Positions 1 through 7,580 of a stretch of 10,908 bases of DNA are shown here, piece after piece. The translations under genes were made by a program, and so were the position numbers. This DNA comes from Gammaproteobacteria bacterium. Lineage in GTDB: Bacteria; Pseudomonadota; Gammaproteobacteria; Xanthomonadales; Xanthomonadaceae. Position 1 is the first letter of the stretch. Every line of letters begins with the position of its first letter. The stretch spans positions 1 to 10,908 of the forward strand of contig JAPLSI010000092.1 of NCBI GenBank assembly GCA_026398715.1, in the 5' to 3' direction. Under the pieces are notes generated by a model. The model worked only from the letters and a program-made list of their open reading frames with translations, did not search any database and was not told where the DNA came from.

Positions 1-1763
1 GTTGGTGCTTCAACGTGCGCATCTGGTAACCATGTGTGGAACGGCCACATCGCGGCGAGGACGCCACAGCCGATGACGAAGAACGGGAAGTAGGTCTTCT
101 GGAATCCAGGGCTGAGGGTGCCATCAGCGCCAGCCGCCCAGAGCTTCTGCATGTCGAAGGTGCCGAGGCCCTCCGGCTTGAAATTCCGCACTGGCGCCGG
201 ACCCCAGAAGGCATCGCGATAACCGGGAATGGCATTGCTCCACTTGCGTCCGGTACGCGACAGGTCGCCATCGCCCGTGAGGTTGCCGACGATCTGGCTG
301 GGTGGGCCCGAGCCCCACGGGTAGACGGTGCGCGTGCCGGCTCGCAGCACGTACTCGAACTGCGCTTCGCTGGGCAGGCGGTAGACCTGGCCCGTCTGCG
401 TGGACAGCCAGTTCGTGTAGGCCACTGCATCCGACCAGGCGACGTGCACCACCGGCAAGGACGCAGATGCGATGCGACCCACGTGGTCGCGACGCCAGTC
501 GACGCCGGCATGTTCGCTGAAGACACCGCCCTTCTCGTCGTAAACCGTGGAATGCCCTTCGCGCGTCGCCACCGTGCGGTAGCCGGTAGCCTGGATGAAT
601 CGCCTGAAGTCGGCGACGGTCACTTCATTGCGGGCGATCGCAAAACCGCGGCGGAATTCGATGGCGTGGGCGGGTTGCTCGACGTCCTTGCGCTGGGCGT
701 CCGATTCATCGGAACCCATGGTCGTCTTGCCGTAGGGGATGACCACCATTTCCGGCGCGTTGCCGCCGACCTTGAGTCTTTCGGCAAATACCTGCGCCGG
801 TTTGAACGGCCCATAGTGACGCGCAAGATGGATTCGCTCGCCCAGCGCGTCCACGCCGAAGGGTTGGGCCGCAACCATCCGGGCCCGCTTCAGCAAGGCA
901 TCGGCACGGTCGAGTCGCAGCCTGTCCACGGCTTCGTTGCCACGCGACAACAGGTTGGCGGTGCGCCATTCGCGTCGTTCGATGATGCGCAGGCCCATCA
1001 CCCTTGCTGCAGGGCTGCCCGGCAGGAATCGTTCGGACTCCATCAGGCGCGCATCGGCCTGGCGGAAATCGTCCGAAACTGCGAGTTTCCAGGCCTTGTC
1101 GAGCAATCTTGCATTCAATCGCCTGCGCTCTTCGGCTGCCGGCACGTAATCGGGATAGGCCTGCGCGGCGCGAGTGAAAAAGTCGAGCGCGCTTTCGCCG
1201 GCGGGTTCCGTGAAACGGCCGGCAGCCGCCGCAGCCTTGGCCTTGCCTACCCAGTCCGCGGCCTGTTGCGCGCTGGCGAGGTGCTGGCGATAGCCAGCCA
1301 GGTCAGGATGCTGGGGCAATAGTTGATCGGCAATCTTCACCACGCGACGCGCATCGGCGAACCTGCCGGCGCGCGTAGCCAGTCGGCCGCGCTCGATCAG
1401 GGCGTCAAGGCTTGATTGCACGCCCGCTGCGGCCCGGGCATTCCCGGGCTCGACCGCGAGGACGGCCAGGTACAGTTCCAGTGCGCCCGGTCCGGGGCTG
1501 CGGTCCTGGTCGAGTTGGCCGCGCGCCAGGGCCGCGTCGGCCTGGCGCAGGGTATCGGGAATGCCGGCGACGGTTATCGCCGGCACTTGCGTCTTCCACG
1601 CCGAATCGGCCGGCGGCTGGACCGCCGATGGCGGGGCAACGGCGCTGGGCGCGGCGCTCGCAGGCGCGGGCGTGGCGGGCGCAACGGGCGCAGCGGGACG
1701 GTCGCAGGCTGCGAGCAATCCACACACGCCGATGCTGATCAATAGATGACGCAGGCGAGCCAT
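1..1763 (-). CDS. Lipoprotein with TPR-like region and FGE-sulfatase (SUMF1-type) domain, running in frame into a NuoM-like segment; partial
   Basis: The frame is open from the ATG at 1763 to the left edge (587 codons), so the C-terminus is outside the window. Residues 1-20 form a lipoprotein signal ending in lipobox LLAAC, with Cys20 as the predicted lipidation site, followed by a Pro/Ala-rich linker. Residues about 60-330 are Ala-rich helices resembling tetratricopeptide repeats. From about residue 335 a formylglycine-generating-enzyme fold begins (MVVIPYGKTTMGSDE), with the family motifs VAWSDAVAYTNWLS, YRLPSEAQFEY and YPWG. This fold covers both sulfatase-activating enzymes and many non-enzymatic relatives, so no substrate is assigned. 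At about residue 534 the expected GNVWEW block is missing and the protein becomes NuoM-like, ending in PFHTWLPDAHVEAPT. A weak AAGG lies just before the start. Lipoprotein and FGE calls are secure; a true full-length fusion is doubtful. Confidence 0.75.
   Translation of the reverse strand, partial: MARLRHLLISIGVCGLLAACDRPAAPVAPATPAPASAAPSAVAPPSAVQPPADSAWKTQVPAITVAGIPDTLRQADAALARGQLDQDRSPGPGALELYLAVLAVEPGNARAAAGVQSSLDALIERGRLATRAGRFADARRVVKIADQLLPQHPDLAGYRQHLASAQQAADWVGKAKAAAAAGRFTEPAGESALDFFTRAAQAYPDYVPAAEERRRLNARLLDKAWKLAVSDDFRQADARLMESERFLPGSPAARVMGLRIIERREWRTANLLSRGNEAVDRLRLDRADALLKRARMVAAQPFGVDALGERIHLARHYGPFKPAQVFAERLKVGGNAPEMVVIPYGKTTMGSDESDAQRKDVEQPAHAIEFRRGFAIARNEVTVADFRRFIQATGYRTVATREGHSTVYDEKGGVFSEHAGVDWRRDHVGRIASASLPVVHVAWSDAVAYTNWLSTQTGQVYRLPSEAQFEYVLRAGTRTVYPWGSGPPSQIVGNLTGDGDLSRTGRKWSNAIPGYRDAFWGPAPVRNFKPEGLGTFDMQKLWAAGADGTLSPGFQKTYFPFFVIGCGVLAAMWPFHTWLPDAHVEAP
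146..165 (-). other. Fusion junction between FGE domain and NuoM-like sequence
   Basis: Read on the minus strand, the FGE domain proceeds normally to about FKPEGLG. In this family an FGLYDM-like stretch is then followed by GNVWEW. Here the frame instead reads GTFDMQKLW and continues as the loop and next membrane helix of a complex I antiporter-like subunit. The shared stretch is probably the codons for (T)FDMQ, which both families can carry at this point, so the join stays in frame. The exact breakpoint cannot be fixed without the parent sequences. Confidence 0.6.
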
Positions 1764-1808
1764 GGACCGGGACCTTGGGCCCGCAACGGGCGCGGGCGAA
1801 TCGAACTT

Positions 1809-1837
1809 AGGCTAACCTGCCCTCTTTTGGCAATCAA
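1809..1837 (-). promoter_or_regulatory. Possible promoter of the minus-strand lipoprotein gene
   Basis: On the minus strand a TTGATT box (1832-1837) is separated by exactly 17 nt from TAGCCT (1809-1814). The predicted transcript would start near 1802, giving a leader of about 39 nt before the ATG at 1763. The -10 box matches consensus at only three of six positions, so this is a modest prediction. I saw no convincing forward promoter for rnd in the same 80-bp gap. Confidence 0.35.
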
Positions 1838-1843
1838 ACCCAC

Positions 1844-2929
1844 GTGACCCACTGGATCGACAACGCTGACACCCTCGCCGCGCACCTGGACGCCTGGAAA
1901 GGCCATGCCCTGGTCGCGATGGATACCGAATTCATCCGCGAACGCACCTATTACCCGCAACTTGCGCTGGTGCAACTGGCCGTTCCCGGCGAGGTGTTGC
2001 TGGTAGACCCGCTGGCACCCGGCGTGGCGGCGGTGCTGGCTGGCTTCCTCGAGGACAGTACGACCATCAAGCTGATGCACAGCGCCAGCGAAGACCTGCA
2101 GGCCTTGTTGCGCGGCTGTGGCGTCGTGCCGTCGCCGGTGTTCGACACCCAGGTGGCGGCGGCGCTGGCAGGCATGGGATCGGGATTGAGTTACCTGAAG
2201 CTGGTCGAACAGGTGACCGGCGTGACCCTGGAAAAAGGCGAGACGAGGTCCGACTGGTTGCGCCGTCCCTTGAGCGATTCGCAACTGAAATACGCCGCCG
2301 ACGACGTGCTGCACCTGCATGCCGTGCACGAAGTGGTCGAGCCGAAGTTGCGCGCCCTGGGCCGATTGGACTGGCTGCAGGCCGACAGCGACCGCGCCGT
2401 GCGAAATGCGCGGCTCGACGTTGACGATCCCAATCCACACCTGGCCGTGCGCAGCGCCCAGACCCTGGATGCTGGCGGGCAAGCGCGGCTGCGCCGCCTG
2501 CTGACCTGGCGTGACGCCGAGGCGCGGCGCTCCGACCGGCCCAAGAGCTGGGTGCTGGACAACGAACTGGCCGTGCAACTCAGCCGCCGTCCCTTCGACG
2601 ACTACCATCGCTTCAGCGCCGTAATGGACGCGAATCCAAAAGCGCCACGCAAGGCGCGCCGTGAACTCTGGGAGCTGGTGTCCGCACCGCTGGCCGATGA
2701 CGAGCTGCAGTTGACGCTCAATCGAAGCGGAGAGGGCCTCGACAAGGAAAAGCTCAAACGCATGCAGGAAGCGGTAGCCGCGCTGGCGACCAGCCTGGAC
2801 ATGCCCGAGGGTCTGTTGTGCTCGCGCAAGCATCTCGAGGCCCTGATGGAGGGCCGGGGCTGGCCCGACGCGATGGAAGGCTGGCGCCGCAGCCTGCTGG
2901 AACCGGTGCTGACGCCCCTGCTCGGCTGA
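1844..2929 (+). CDS. rnd: Ribonuclease D
   Basis: 361 residues, close to the usual length of about 375. RNase D is a cytoplasmic 3'-to-5' exoribonuclease that trims tRNA precursors and other small structured RNAs using two divalent metal ions. The DEDDy catalytic set is visible: Asp27 and Glu29 in MDTEF, Asp84 in SASEDLQALL, and Tyr150/Asp154 in YAADD. An HRDC domain for RNA binding follows at roughly residues 210-290 (RLRRLLTWRDAEARR). A second HRDC-like helical region fills the C-terminus. The start is GTG (MTHWID), which gives the normal N-terminus just before the first catalytic strand; no clear Shine-Dalgarno precedes it. It is transcribed divergently from the lipoprotein gene and ends only 45 nt before the thr leader peptide, without a visible terminator. 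Confidence 0.95.
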   Translation: MTHWIDNADTLAAHLDAWKGHALVAMDTEFIRERTYYPQLALVQLAVPGEVLLVDPLAPGVAAVLAGFLEDSTTIKLMHSASEDLQALLRGCGVVPSPVFDTQVAAALAGMGSGLSYLKLVEQVTGVTLEKGETRSDWLRRPLSDSQLKYAADDVLHLHAVHEVVEPKLRALGRLDWLQADSDRAVRNARLDVDDPNPHLAVRSAQTLDAGGQARLRRLLTWRDAEARRSDRPKSWVLDNELAVQLSRRPFDDYHRFSAVMDANPKAPRKARRELWELVSAPLADDELQLTLNRSGEGLDKEKLKRMQEAVAALATSLDMPEGLLCSRKHLEALMEGRGWPDAMEGWRRSLLEPVLTPLLG

Positions 2930-2939
2930 GCCGGCCGGG

Positions 2940-2968
2940 TTGACAGCTCGAGGCACATCGGTTCCACT
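2940..2968 (+). promoter_or_regulatory. Probable promoter of the thr operon leader
   Basis: A perfect TTGACA (2940-2945) sits 17 nt before TCCACT (2963-2968). The -10 box is poor (T, A and T match at positions 1, 4 and 6), so activation or a different -10 is possible. A start seven bases after this -10 box would fall at 2975, the A of the thrL ATG, implying a leaderless mRNA. The promoter lies just after the rnd stop codon. Confidence 0.5.
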
Positions 2969-2974
2969 CAAGCC

Positions 2975-3046
2975 ATGAATCGCGCCCTCGTCACTACTAC
3001 GACTACGATTTGCACCCTTACGGGGCGGTCGGTCGTGCGCGAGTAA
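2975..3046 (+). CDS. thrL: thr operon leader peptide
   Basis: A 23-codon ORF just upstream of thrA. Codons 7-12 read TTTTTI (2993-3010), followed by further Thr codons at 3014-3016 and 3020-3022: seven Thr and one Ile in sixteen codons. This is the hallmark of the threonine attenuator peptide, known from enterobacterial thrL, where scarcity of charged tRNA-Thr or tRNA-Ile stalls the ribosome and changes the downstream RNA fold. The composition, the position and the mutually exclusive hairpins that follow all support the call. No Shine-Dalgarno precedes the ATG, in keeping with a leaderless start. The peptide has no expected function of its own. Confidence 0.8.
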   Translation: MNRALVTTTTTICTLTGRSVVRE

Positions 3047-3127
3047 GTTCTCGTAAACCATGGCCCCGCACCTCGAAGAGGATGCGGTGGCACGCATCCA
3101 GACGAGACGGGGCCTCCCTTGGAGGCC
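3021..3127 (+). promoter_or_regulatory. thr leader alternative hairpins; likely translational attenuator sequestering the thrA ribosome-binding site
   Basis: Four pairing segments can be read. Segment 1, CGGGGC (3021-3026, inside thrL), pairs with segment 2, GCCCCG (3063-3068). Segment 2, extended to GGCCCCG (3062-3068), pairs with segment 3, CGGGGCC (3108-3114), enclosing a perfect inner stem GGATGCG/CGCATCC (3080-3086 with 3093-3099). The overlapping GGCCTCC (3111-3117) pairs perfectly with segment 4, GGAGGCC (3121-3127), which contains the thrA Shine-Dalgarno GGAGG (3121-3125). Pairings 2:3 and 3:4 exclude each other. No U-run follows either hairpin, so the off state probably blocks translation of thrA. 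Base pairing is seen in the sequence; the mechanism is inferred. Confidence 0.65.
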
Positions 3128-3130
3128 TGG

Positions 3131-5938
3131 ATGCAAATCGCACATAAATTCGGCGGCACCTCGATGGCGGATGCGGGCTGCATCGCCCGCGTCGCCGACC
3201 TGTTGCTGGCGCGCCCCGAAACCGGGCAATCCATCGTCGTGTCGGCGATGCGTGGCGTCACCGATGCGCTGACCGAGTTGGCGCATTCCGCGTCTCGACG
3301 CTCGACCGATTGGGAGGCCCAGCTCGAGACGCTGCGCGAACGACATCTTGTCGCCGCCGCCGCGCTGGTGCCCTCCGATACCGGCACGGCCGATTGGCTG
3401 GCCGCGCAATTCGACGAACTGTCCGGATTGCTGCACGCACTTTCCGTGCTCGGCATCTCCGGCCGCGAAACGATCGAACGCATCCAGGGCCTGGGCGAAT
3501 TGTATTCGGCGAAGTTGCTGCACGCCGCCCTGCTCGTCCGCGGCAGCGATGCCGCCTTTCTCGACGCCCGGCAAGTGCTGGTGGTGGACCCCGGCGAATT
3601 GGGCGTGGCTGTTGACTGGCCGGAAAGCTCGCGTCGCCTGCGCGAGTGGCGCGCGGCCCATCCCCAGTCGCGCATCGTCATCACCGGATTTATCGCCAGC
3701 GACCGCAACGGGCGCGCGACCACGCTGGGTCGCAATGGAAGTGATTTTTCAGGTGCGATCTTCGCGAACCTGTTCGATGCCAGCGAGTTGCAGATCTGGA
3801 CTGACGTCGACGGCATCCTGTCCGCCGACCCGCGGCTGGTGCCCGAAGCGGTGTCGCTGCCGTCGCTGTCCTATCGCGAAGCCTTCGAGCTTGCCTATTT
3901 CGGCGCAAAGGTCATCCATCCGCAAACGCTCGTGCCTGCGCTCGATCGGCAGATTCCGGTGCTGATCCGCAACACGTTCAACCCCGCCTTTCCCGGCACG
4001 CGCATCGGTGCGTCGGCCGATCCGTCCGGACCGGTGAAGGCCCTGACGCTTTACCCGGACCTGGCCCTGGTCAATGTCGAAGGCGCAGCCATGATCGGCG
4101 TGCCGGGCACCGCGCAACGCGTATTCGAAGCGCTTCGCCGCAGCGATGTGTCGGTCGTGATGATTTCGCAAGGCTCGTCGGAACAATCGATCTGCAGCGT
4201 GGTGCGGGCCGAACAGGCGGCGCTGGCCGAACAGGCCCTGTCGCGCGCGTTCGAAAGCGAACTGCGGCGCGGGCAGATCCAGTCGATCGAAGTGACGCGC
4301 GACATCAGCGTGCTGGCCGCCGTCGGCGATGGCATGGCTGGCACGCCCGGCGTCGCGGCGCGCCTCTTTGATGCCCTGGCACGCGCCCGGGTCAACGTCC
4401 GCGCCATCGCGCAAGGCTCGTCCGAGCGAAATATCTCGGTCGCGATTTCCAGTCGTGACGCGCATCGCGCCCTGCGCGCGGCGCACGCCAATTTCTGGTT
4501 GTCGCCGCAGACCATTTCGGTCGGCGTCATCGGTTCGGGAAAGGTAGCTGCCGCGCTATTGAGCCAGCTGCGCGAAGCCCTGCCCCGCCTGCGCGACAGC
4601 GCCGGGCTCGACCTGCGCGTGCGCGCCCTCGCCAACAGCCGACGCATGTGGCTCGACGAGCGGGGCCTGGGCGACGGCGACTGGCATGCCTCGCTCGACG
4701 TGGCGCAAACCCCGACCGACCTGCAGGCCTTCGCCGCGCACGTGCACACCGAACACCTTCCGCACGCGGTCATCATCGACTGCAGTGCCAGCGACGCCGT
4801 CGCCGCCTGCTATCCCGACTGGCTGGCGCAGGGCATCCATGTGGTGACGCCGAACAAACAGGCCGGCGCCGGTCCGCTCGTGCGCTACCAGGCCATCCGC
4901 GAGGCGCGGGCGCGCAGCGGTGCACGCTTCCGTTACGAAGCGACGGTCGGCGCCGGCCTGCCGGTCATCCAGACTCTGCGCGATTTGATAGACACCGGCG
5001 ACAACCTGCATTCGGTCGAAGGCATCTTTTCGGGCACGCTGGCCTGGTTGTTCAACCAGTTCGACGGCTCGCGTCCGTTTTCGGAACTGGTATTGCAGGC
5101 ACTGGAGCTGGGCTACACCGAACCCGACCCGCGCGACGACCTGTCCGGTGTCGACGTCGCCCGCAAGCTGGTGATCCTGGCCCGCGAGGCCGGCTTGCCG
5201 CTGTCGCTGGACGAGGTGCAGGTGGACAGCCTGGTGCCGGAAAGCCTGGCCAGCACCAGCCGCGCCGATTTCCTGCAACGCCTGCCGGAGGCCGACGCCG
5301 ACATGGCCATGCGCCACGCCCGGGCGGCTGCGGATGGAAAAGTATTACGCTATGTCGCCCGCCTCGACGCCGAGGGCCGCGCCAGCGTGGGGCTGGCCGA
5401 GGTCGCCCGATCGCATGCCTTCGCCAATCTTCGCCTCACCGACAACATCGTGCAGTTCACGACGCGTCGTTACGCGGATAATCCCCTCGTGGTGATCGGG
5501 CATGGGCGGATCGGCTGCGTCCTGTGTGGCGGCGCTGGTGGCGGCCAATGCATTGCTGGACGCACCGCTCGACCGCGAGGAACTGTATCCGTTCGCGCTG
5601 GCCGGCGAGGCAATCGCCAGTGGCGGCCTGCATGGCGACAACGTCGGGCCGATGCTGCTGGGCGGACTAGTGCTGGCCAGCCGCGACCAGTTGGTACGCA
5701 TTCCGGTGCCCTCGGACTGGCATTGCGTGCTGGTGCATCCCGATGCCGTGCTGGAAACCCGCCGTGCGCGCGAAGCCTTGCAGGGCGACTACAAGTTGCG
5801 CGAGTTCGTGGCGCAAAGCGCGAACCTTGCCTTGGTACTGGCCGGATGCTTCAACGCCGATGCCGCCCTCGTGCGCGCTGGACTGGAAGACGTACTGGTG
5901 GAACCGCGACGCGCACCATTGATTGCCGGCTTCGCTGA
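3131..5938 (+). CDS. thrA: Bifunctional aspartokinase/homoserine dehydrogenase I, C-terminus replaced by out-of-frame tail
   Basis: Catalyses the first step (aspartate phosphorylation) and third step (NADPH-dependent reduction of aspartate semialdehyde to homoserine) of threonine synthesis. The start chosen is ATG 3131, five bases after GGAGG. An in-frame TTG at 3119 lies upstream of that site. The aspartokinase domain has KFGGTSM (from Lys6) and [10 protein letters not shown]. Two ACT domains, the usual site of threonine feedback, span about 310-455 ([15 protein letters not shown] and [15 protein letters not shown]). The homoserine dehydrogenase NAD(P) site is GVIGSGKV near 464, with catalytic-region motifs [10 protein letters not shown] (about 603) and [12 protein letters not shown] (about 667). 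Normal ThrA similarity stops at NPLVV (5480-5494). The expected end, about 30 residues beginning with a QGPGAG-like motif, is absent. The frame then reads through thrB sequence for about 147 meaningless residues. Confidence 0.9.
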   Translation: MQIAHKFGGTSMADAGCIARVADLLLARPETGQSIVVSAMRGVTDALTELAHSASRRSTDWEAQLETLRERHLVAAAALVPSDTGTADWLAAQFDELSGLLHALSVLGISGRETIERIQGLGELYSAKLLHAALLVRGSDAAFLDARQVLVVDPGELGVAVDWPESSRRLREWRAAHPQSRIVITGFIASDRNGRATTLGRNGSDFSGAIFANLFDASELQIWTDVDGILSADPRLVPEAVSLPSLSYREAFELAYFGAKVIHPQTLVPALDRQIPVLIRNTFNPAFPGTRIGASADPSGPVKALTLYPDLALVNVEGAAMIGVPGTAQRVFEALRRSDVSVVMISQGSSEQSICSVVRAEQAALAEQALSRAFESELRRGQIQSIEVTRDISVLAAVGDGMAGTPGVAARLFDALARARVNVRAIAQGSSERNISVAISSRDAHRALRAAHANFWLSPQTISVGVIGSGKVAAALLSQLREALPRLRDSAGLDLRVRALANSRRMWLDERGLGDGDWHASLDVAQTPTDLQAFAAHVHTEHLPHAVIIDCSASDAVAACYPDWLAQGIHVVTPNKQAGAGPLVRYQAIREARARSGARFRYEATVGAGLPVIQTLRDLIDTGDNLHSVEGIFSGTLAWLFNQFDGSRPFSELVLQALELGYTEPDPRDDLSGVDVARKLVILAREAGLPLSLDEVQVDSLVPESLASTSRADFLQRLPEADADMAMRHARAAADGKVLRYVARLDAEGRASVGLAEVARSHAFANLRLTDNIVQFTTRRYADNPLVVIGHGRIGCVLCGGAGGGQCIAGRTARPRGTVSVRAGRRGNRQWRPAWRQRRADAAGRTSAGQPRPVGTHSGALGLALRAGASRCRAGNPPCARSLAGRLQVARVRGAKREPCLGTGRMLQRRCRPRARWTGRRTGGTATRTIDCRLR
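5486..5501 (+). other. thrA/thrB deletion junction
   Basis: Up to the two GTG codons ending at 5494 the sequence is in the ThrA frame and homologous to ThrA. From TCG at 5496 it is homologous to ThrB (SGMGGSAAS), one base further on in frame, with a TGA (5493-5495) directly before it. Compared with intact relatives, about 30 codons of thrA with its stop and about 92 codons of thrB are missing, roughly 0.36 kb. No frame upstream contains the lost ThrB part, so a simple sequencing frameshift cannot explain it. Confidence 0.75.
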
Positions 5939-6140
5939 AGTGAAACGCGCTGCGCTGGACGCCGGCGCGATGGGCGCCAGTATTTCGGGGGCAGGACCCA
6001 GCGTCTTCGCCTGGTTCGAATCGAAGGCGGGCGCCGACGGCGCTGCCGCCGCAATGCAGGCGGCCTTCGCACAAGCCGGCTTCCAGAGCCAGGCGTACGT
6101 GTCGCCCATCGCCGGGCCCGCGGCGGAGCTGCTTGCATGA
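5502..6140 (+). CDS. thrB: Homoserine kinase, lacking its N-terminal ~92 residues
   Basis: Homoserine kinase (GHMP kinase family) phosphorylates homoserine to O-phosphohomoserine, the substrate of ThrC. The 212 residues from this ATG correspond to the C-terminal two-thirds of the usual 305-315 residue protein. The ATP-binding loop survives ([19 protein letters not shown]), as do [15 protein letters not shown] and the C-terminal GHMP motif [15 protein letters not shown]. The N-terminal half-domain, including the PASSANxGxGFD-type substrate region, is missing. ATG 5502 is internal to the family alignment and has no Shine-Dalgarno; a TGA six bases upstream prevents a longer frame. The stop overlaps the thrC start (ATGA). 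As written the protein should be inactive. Either the gene is truly broken or the preceding 0.36 kb was lost in assembly. Confidence 0.88.
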   Translation: MGGSAASCVAALVAANALLDAPLDREELYPFALAGEAIASGGLHGDNVGPMLLGGLVLASRDQLVRIPVPSDWHCVLVHPDAVLETRRAREALQGDYKLREFVAQSANLALVLAGCFNADAALVRAGLEDVLVEPRRAPLIAGFAEVKRAALDAGAMGASISGAGPSVFAWFESKAGADGAAAAMQAAFAQAGFQSQAYVSPIAGPAAELLA

Positions 6141-7435
6141 AATACGCGAGCACGCGCGGCGCGGCGCCGCTGGTCAGCATCGGTCCGGCACTCGCGGCTG
6201 GCCTCGCGCCCGACGGAGGTCTATACGTACCGCAGACCCTGCCCCACCTCGAGCTTTCGCGCTTCGACGGCGCGCACACGCTTGCCGAAATTGGCCCGCC
6301 CTTGTTGGCGCCTTTCTTCGATGGCGACGACCTGCTGCGCGAGCTGCCAGCCATCTGCGCGCAGGCCTTCGATTTCGAGACGCCGCTGGTGCCAATCGAT
6401 GGCGACAAGCTATTCCAGCTCGAGCTGTTCCACGGCCCCACGGCTGCATTCAAGGACATCGGCGCGCGCTTCCTGGCCGCGTGCCTGCAACGTTTGCCCC
6501 GCAGCGACACCCGCCCGCTCACCATCGTCGTCGCCACGTCGGGCGACACGGGCGCCGCGGTAGCTGCGGCCTTCCACCAGCGGCCGGGAATGCGGGTCGT
6601 CATCCTCTATCCCGACGGCCGGGTGTCGCCGCGACAGGCACACCAGCTAGGTTGCTTCGGCGACAATGTCTTTGCATTTGCAGTGAAGGGCAACTTCGAT
6701 GATTGCCAGGCGATGGCGAAGCAGGCGCTGGCCGATACCGACCTGCAGTCGCAGGCGCCGCTCAGCTCGGCCAACAGCATCAGCCTGGGCCGATGGCTGC
6801 CTCAGATGGTCTATTACGCGCAGGCCTCACTCGCCCATCATCGTCGCACCGGCCAGTTGCTGAATCTCATCATTCCGACCGGCAACCTGGGCAACGCCGC
6901 TGCCGCGGCGCTCGCGCGTCGCATCGGCCTGCCCATCGGTCGTATCGTCTTGTCCACCAACGCCAACAACGTGCTGCCGGAATTTTTCGACGGCGCGGAT
7001 TACGCGCCCCAGCCGAGCCGACAGACCTTGGCCAACGCCATGGACGTGGGCGCACCGAGCAATTTCGAGCGGCTGCGCTGGATGTATCCCGACGCTGCCG
7101 CGCTTCGTGCGGCATTCACCGCGGTTGCTGCGTCGGATGACCAGATCCGCGACGCCATCGTCACGCTGCACAAGCGCACCGGCCAGGTCGTCTGCCCGCA
7201 TACCGCGACAGCCTTGCACGCACTGGATGTGATGGACCGGGATCCTTCACAGGCCTGGGCCATCGTCGCGACCGCCCACGCCGCCAAATTCGAAACCGTC
7301 GTCGAACCGCTCGTGCGGCAAGCCGTGGCCGTACCCCCGGCACTGGCCGACCTTCTGGCTAGGCCGAGCCACGCGGAAGCCCTCAGGCCCGACTACGGCG
7401 ACTTGCGCGACCGGATCCTGAGTCTGGATCGCTAG
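6137..7435 (+). CDS. thrC: Threonine synthase
   Basis: Pyridoxal-phosphate enzyme converting O-phosphohomoserine to threonine and phosphate, the last step of the pathway. 432 residues, the normal size for the long (E. coli-like) form. The N-terminal Thr_synth_N segment is recognisable ([17 protein letters not shown]). PLP-binding Lys106 lies in [17 protein letters not shown]. The cofactor phosphate-binding motifs SGDTGAAV (from 135) and PTGNLGN (247-253) are present. The start overlaps the thrB stop by four bases (ATGA), typical of translational coupling in a thrABC operon. The gene seems complete and undamaged, in contrast to thrB. I saw no U-tailed terminator between its stop and the tRNA gene. 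Confidence 0.95.
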   Translation: MKYASTRGAAPLVSIGPALAAGLAPDGGLYVPQTLPHLELSRFDGAHTLAEIGPPLLAPFFDGDDLLRELPAICAQAFDFETPLVPIDGDKLFQLELFHGPTAAFKDIGARFLAACLQRLPRSDTRPLTIVVATSGDTGAAVAAAFHQRPGMRVVILYPDGRVSPRQAHQLGCFGDNVFAFAVKGNFDDCQAMAKQALADTDLQSQAPLSSANSISLGRWLPQMVYYAQASLAHHRRTGQLLNLIIPTGNLGNAAAAALARRIGLPIGRIVLSTNANNVLPEFFDGADYAPQPSRQTLANAMDVGAPSNFERLRWMYPDAAALRAAFTAVAASDDQIRDAIVTLHKRTGQVVCPHTATALHALDVMDRDPSQAWAIVATAHAAKFETVVEPLVRQAVAVPPALADLLARPSHAEALRPDYGDLRDRILSLDR

Positions 7436-7448
7436 CCCGCCGCACCGA

Positions 7449-7477
7449 TTGGCTCCGCCCGACGCCCGGAGTATCAT
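7449..7477 (+). promoter_or_regulatory. Promoter of the tRNA-Ala gene
   Basis: TTGGCT (7449-7454) and TATCAT (7472-7477) are separated by exactly 17 nt. The -10 box matches consensus at five of six positions and the -35 at four of six. The expected start is near 7484, four bases before the mature tRNA 5' end. The tRNA and perhaps the small gene behind it are therefore transcribed separately from thrC. Confidence 0.6.
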
Positions 7478-7487
7478 CACCCCCAGT

Positions 7488-7563
7488 GGGGCGGTAGCTC
7501 AGCTGGGAGAGCGCTGCGTTCGCAATGCAGAGGTCGAGGGTTCGATCCCCTTCCGCTCCACCA
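7488..7563 (+). tRNA. tRNA-Ala (anticodon CGC)
   Basis: A complete 76-nt cloverleaf with encoded CCA (7561-7563). The acceptor stem pairs GGGGCGG with CCGCTCC and includes a G3:U70 wobble, the identity element for alanyl-tRNA synthetase. The D arm is GCTC/GAGC. The anticodon stem CTGCG/TGCAG encloses loop TTCGCAA, with anticodon CGC at 7521-7523. The T arm has GAGGG, TTCGATC and CCCTT. It reads GCG, a frequent Ala codon in this GC-rich DNA. The discriminator base is A. No intron or unusual arm is present. Confidence 0.97.
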
Positions 7564-7580
7564 TTCCCCCCGGAAAATAA

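Noticed and set aside
36..1322. Long forward ORF of 428 codons
   Set aside because: It lies opposite the lipoprotein/FGE gene, whose minus frame shows recognisable motifs and a lipobox. The forward product has no family features and is Arg/Gly/Ala-rich, as expected for a GC-rich shadow.
3119..3130. TTG at 3119 as the thrA start
   Set aside because: GGAGG at 3121-3125 is correctly spaced for ATG 3131, and ThrA proteins begin just before the KFGGTS motif; the TTG would place the ribosome site inside the gene.
3060..3272. ATG at 3060 as a start of a small gene
   Set aside because: The ATG lies within the thr leader hairpin region, and the frame overlaps the thrA start out of frame without any protein features.
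1739..3661. Minus-strand ORF of 640 codons
   Set aside because: It runs antisense through rnd, the thr leader and thrA, all of which have clear domain motifs. His/Gln/Arg-rich composition marks it as a shadow frame.
4556..5317. Minus-strand ORF of 253 codons inside thrA
   Set aside because: Antisense to the homoserine dehydrogenase domain, with no family features and shadow-type composition.
5493..5503. Sequencing frameshift or programmed frameshift linking thrA and thrB
   Set aside because: A one-base shift would not restore the missing ThrA end or the first 92 residues of ThrB; these are absent from every frame nearby.
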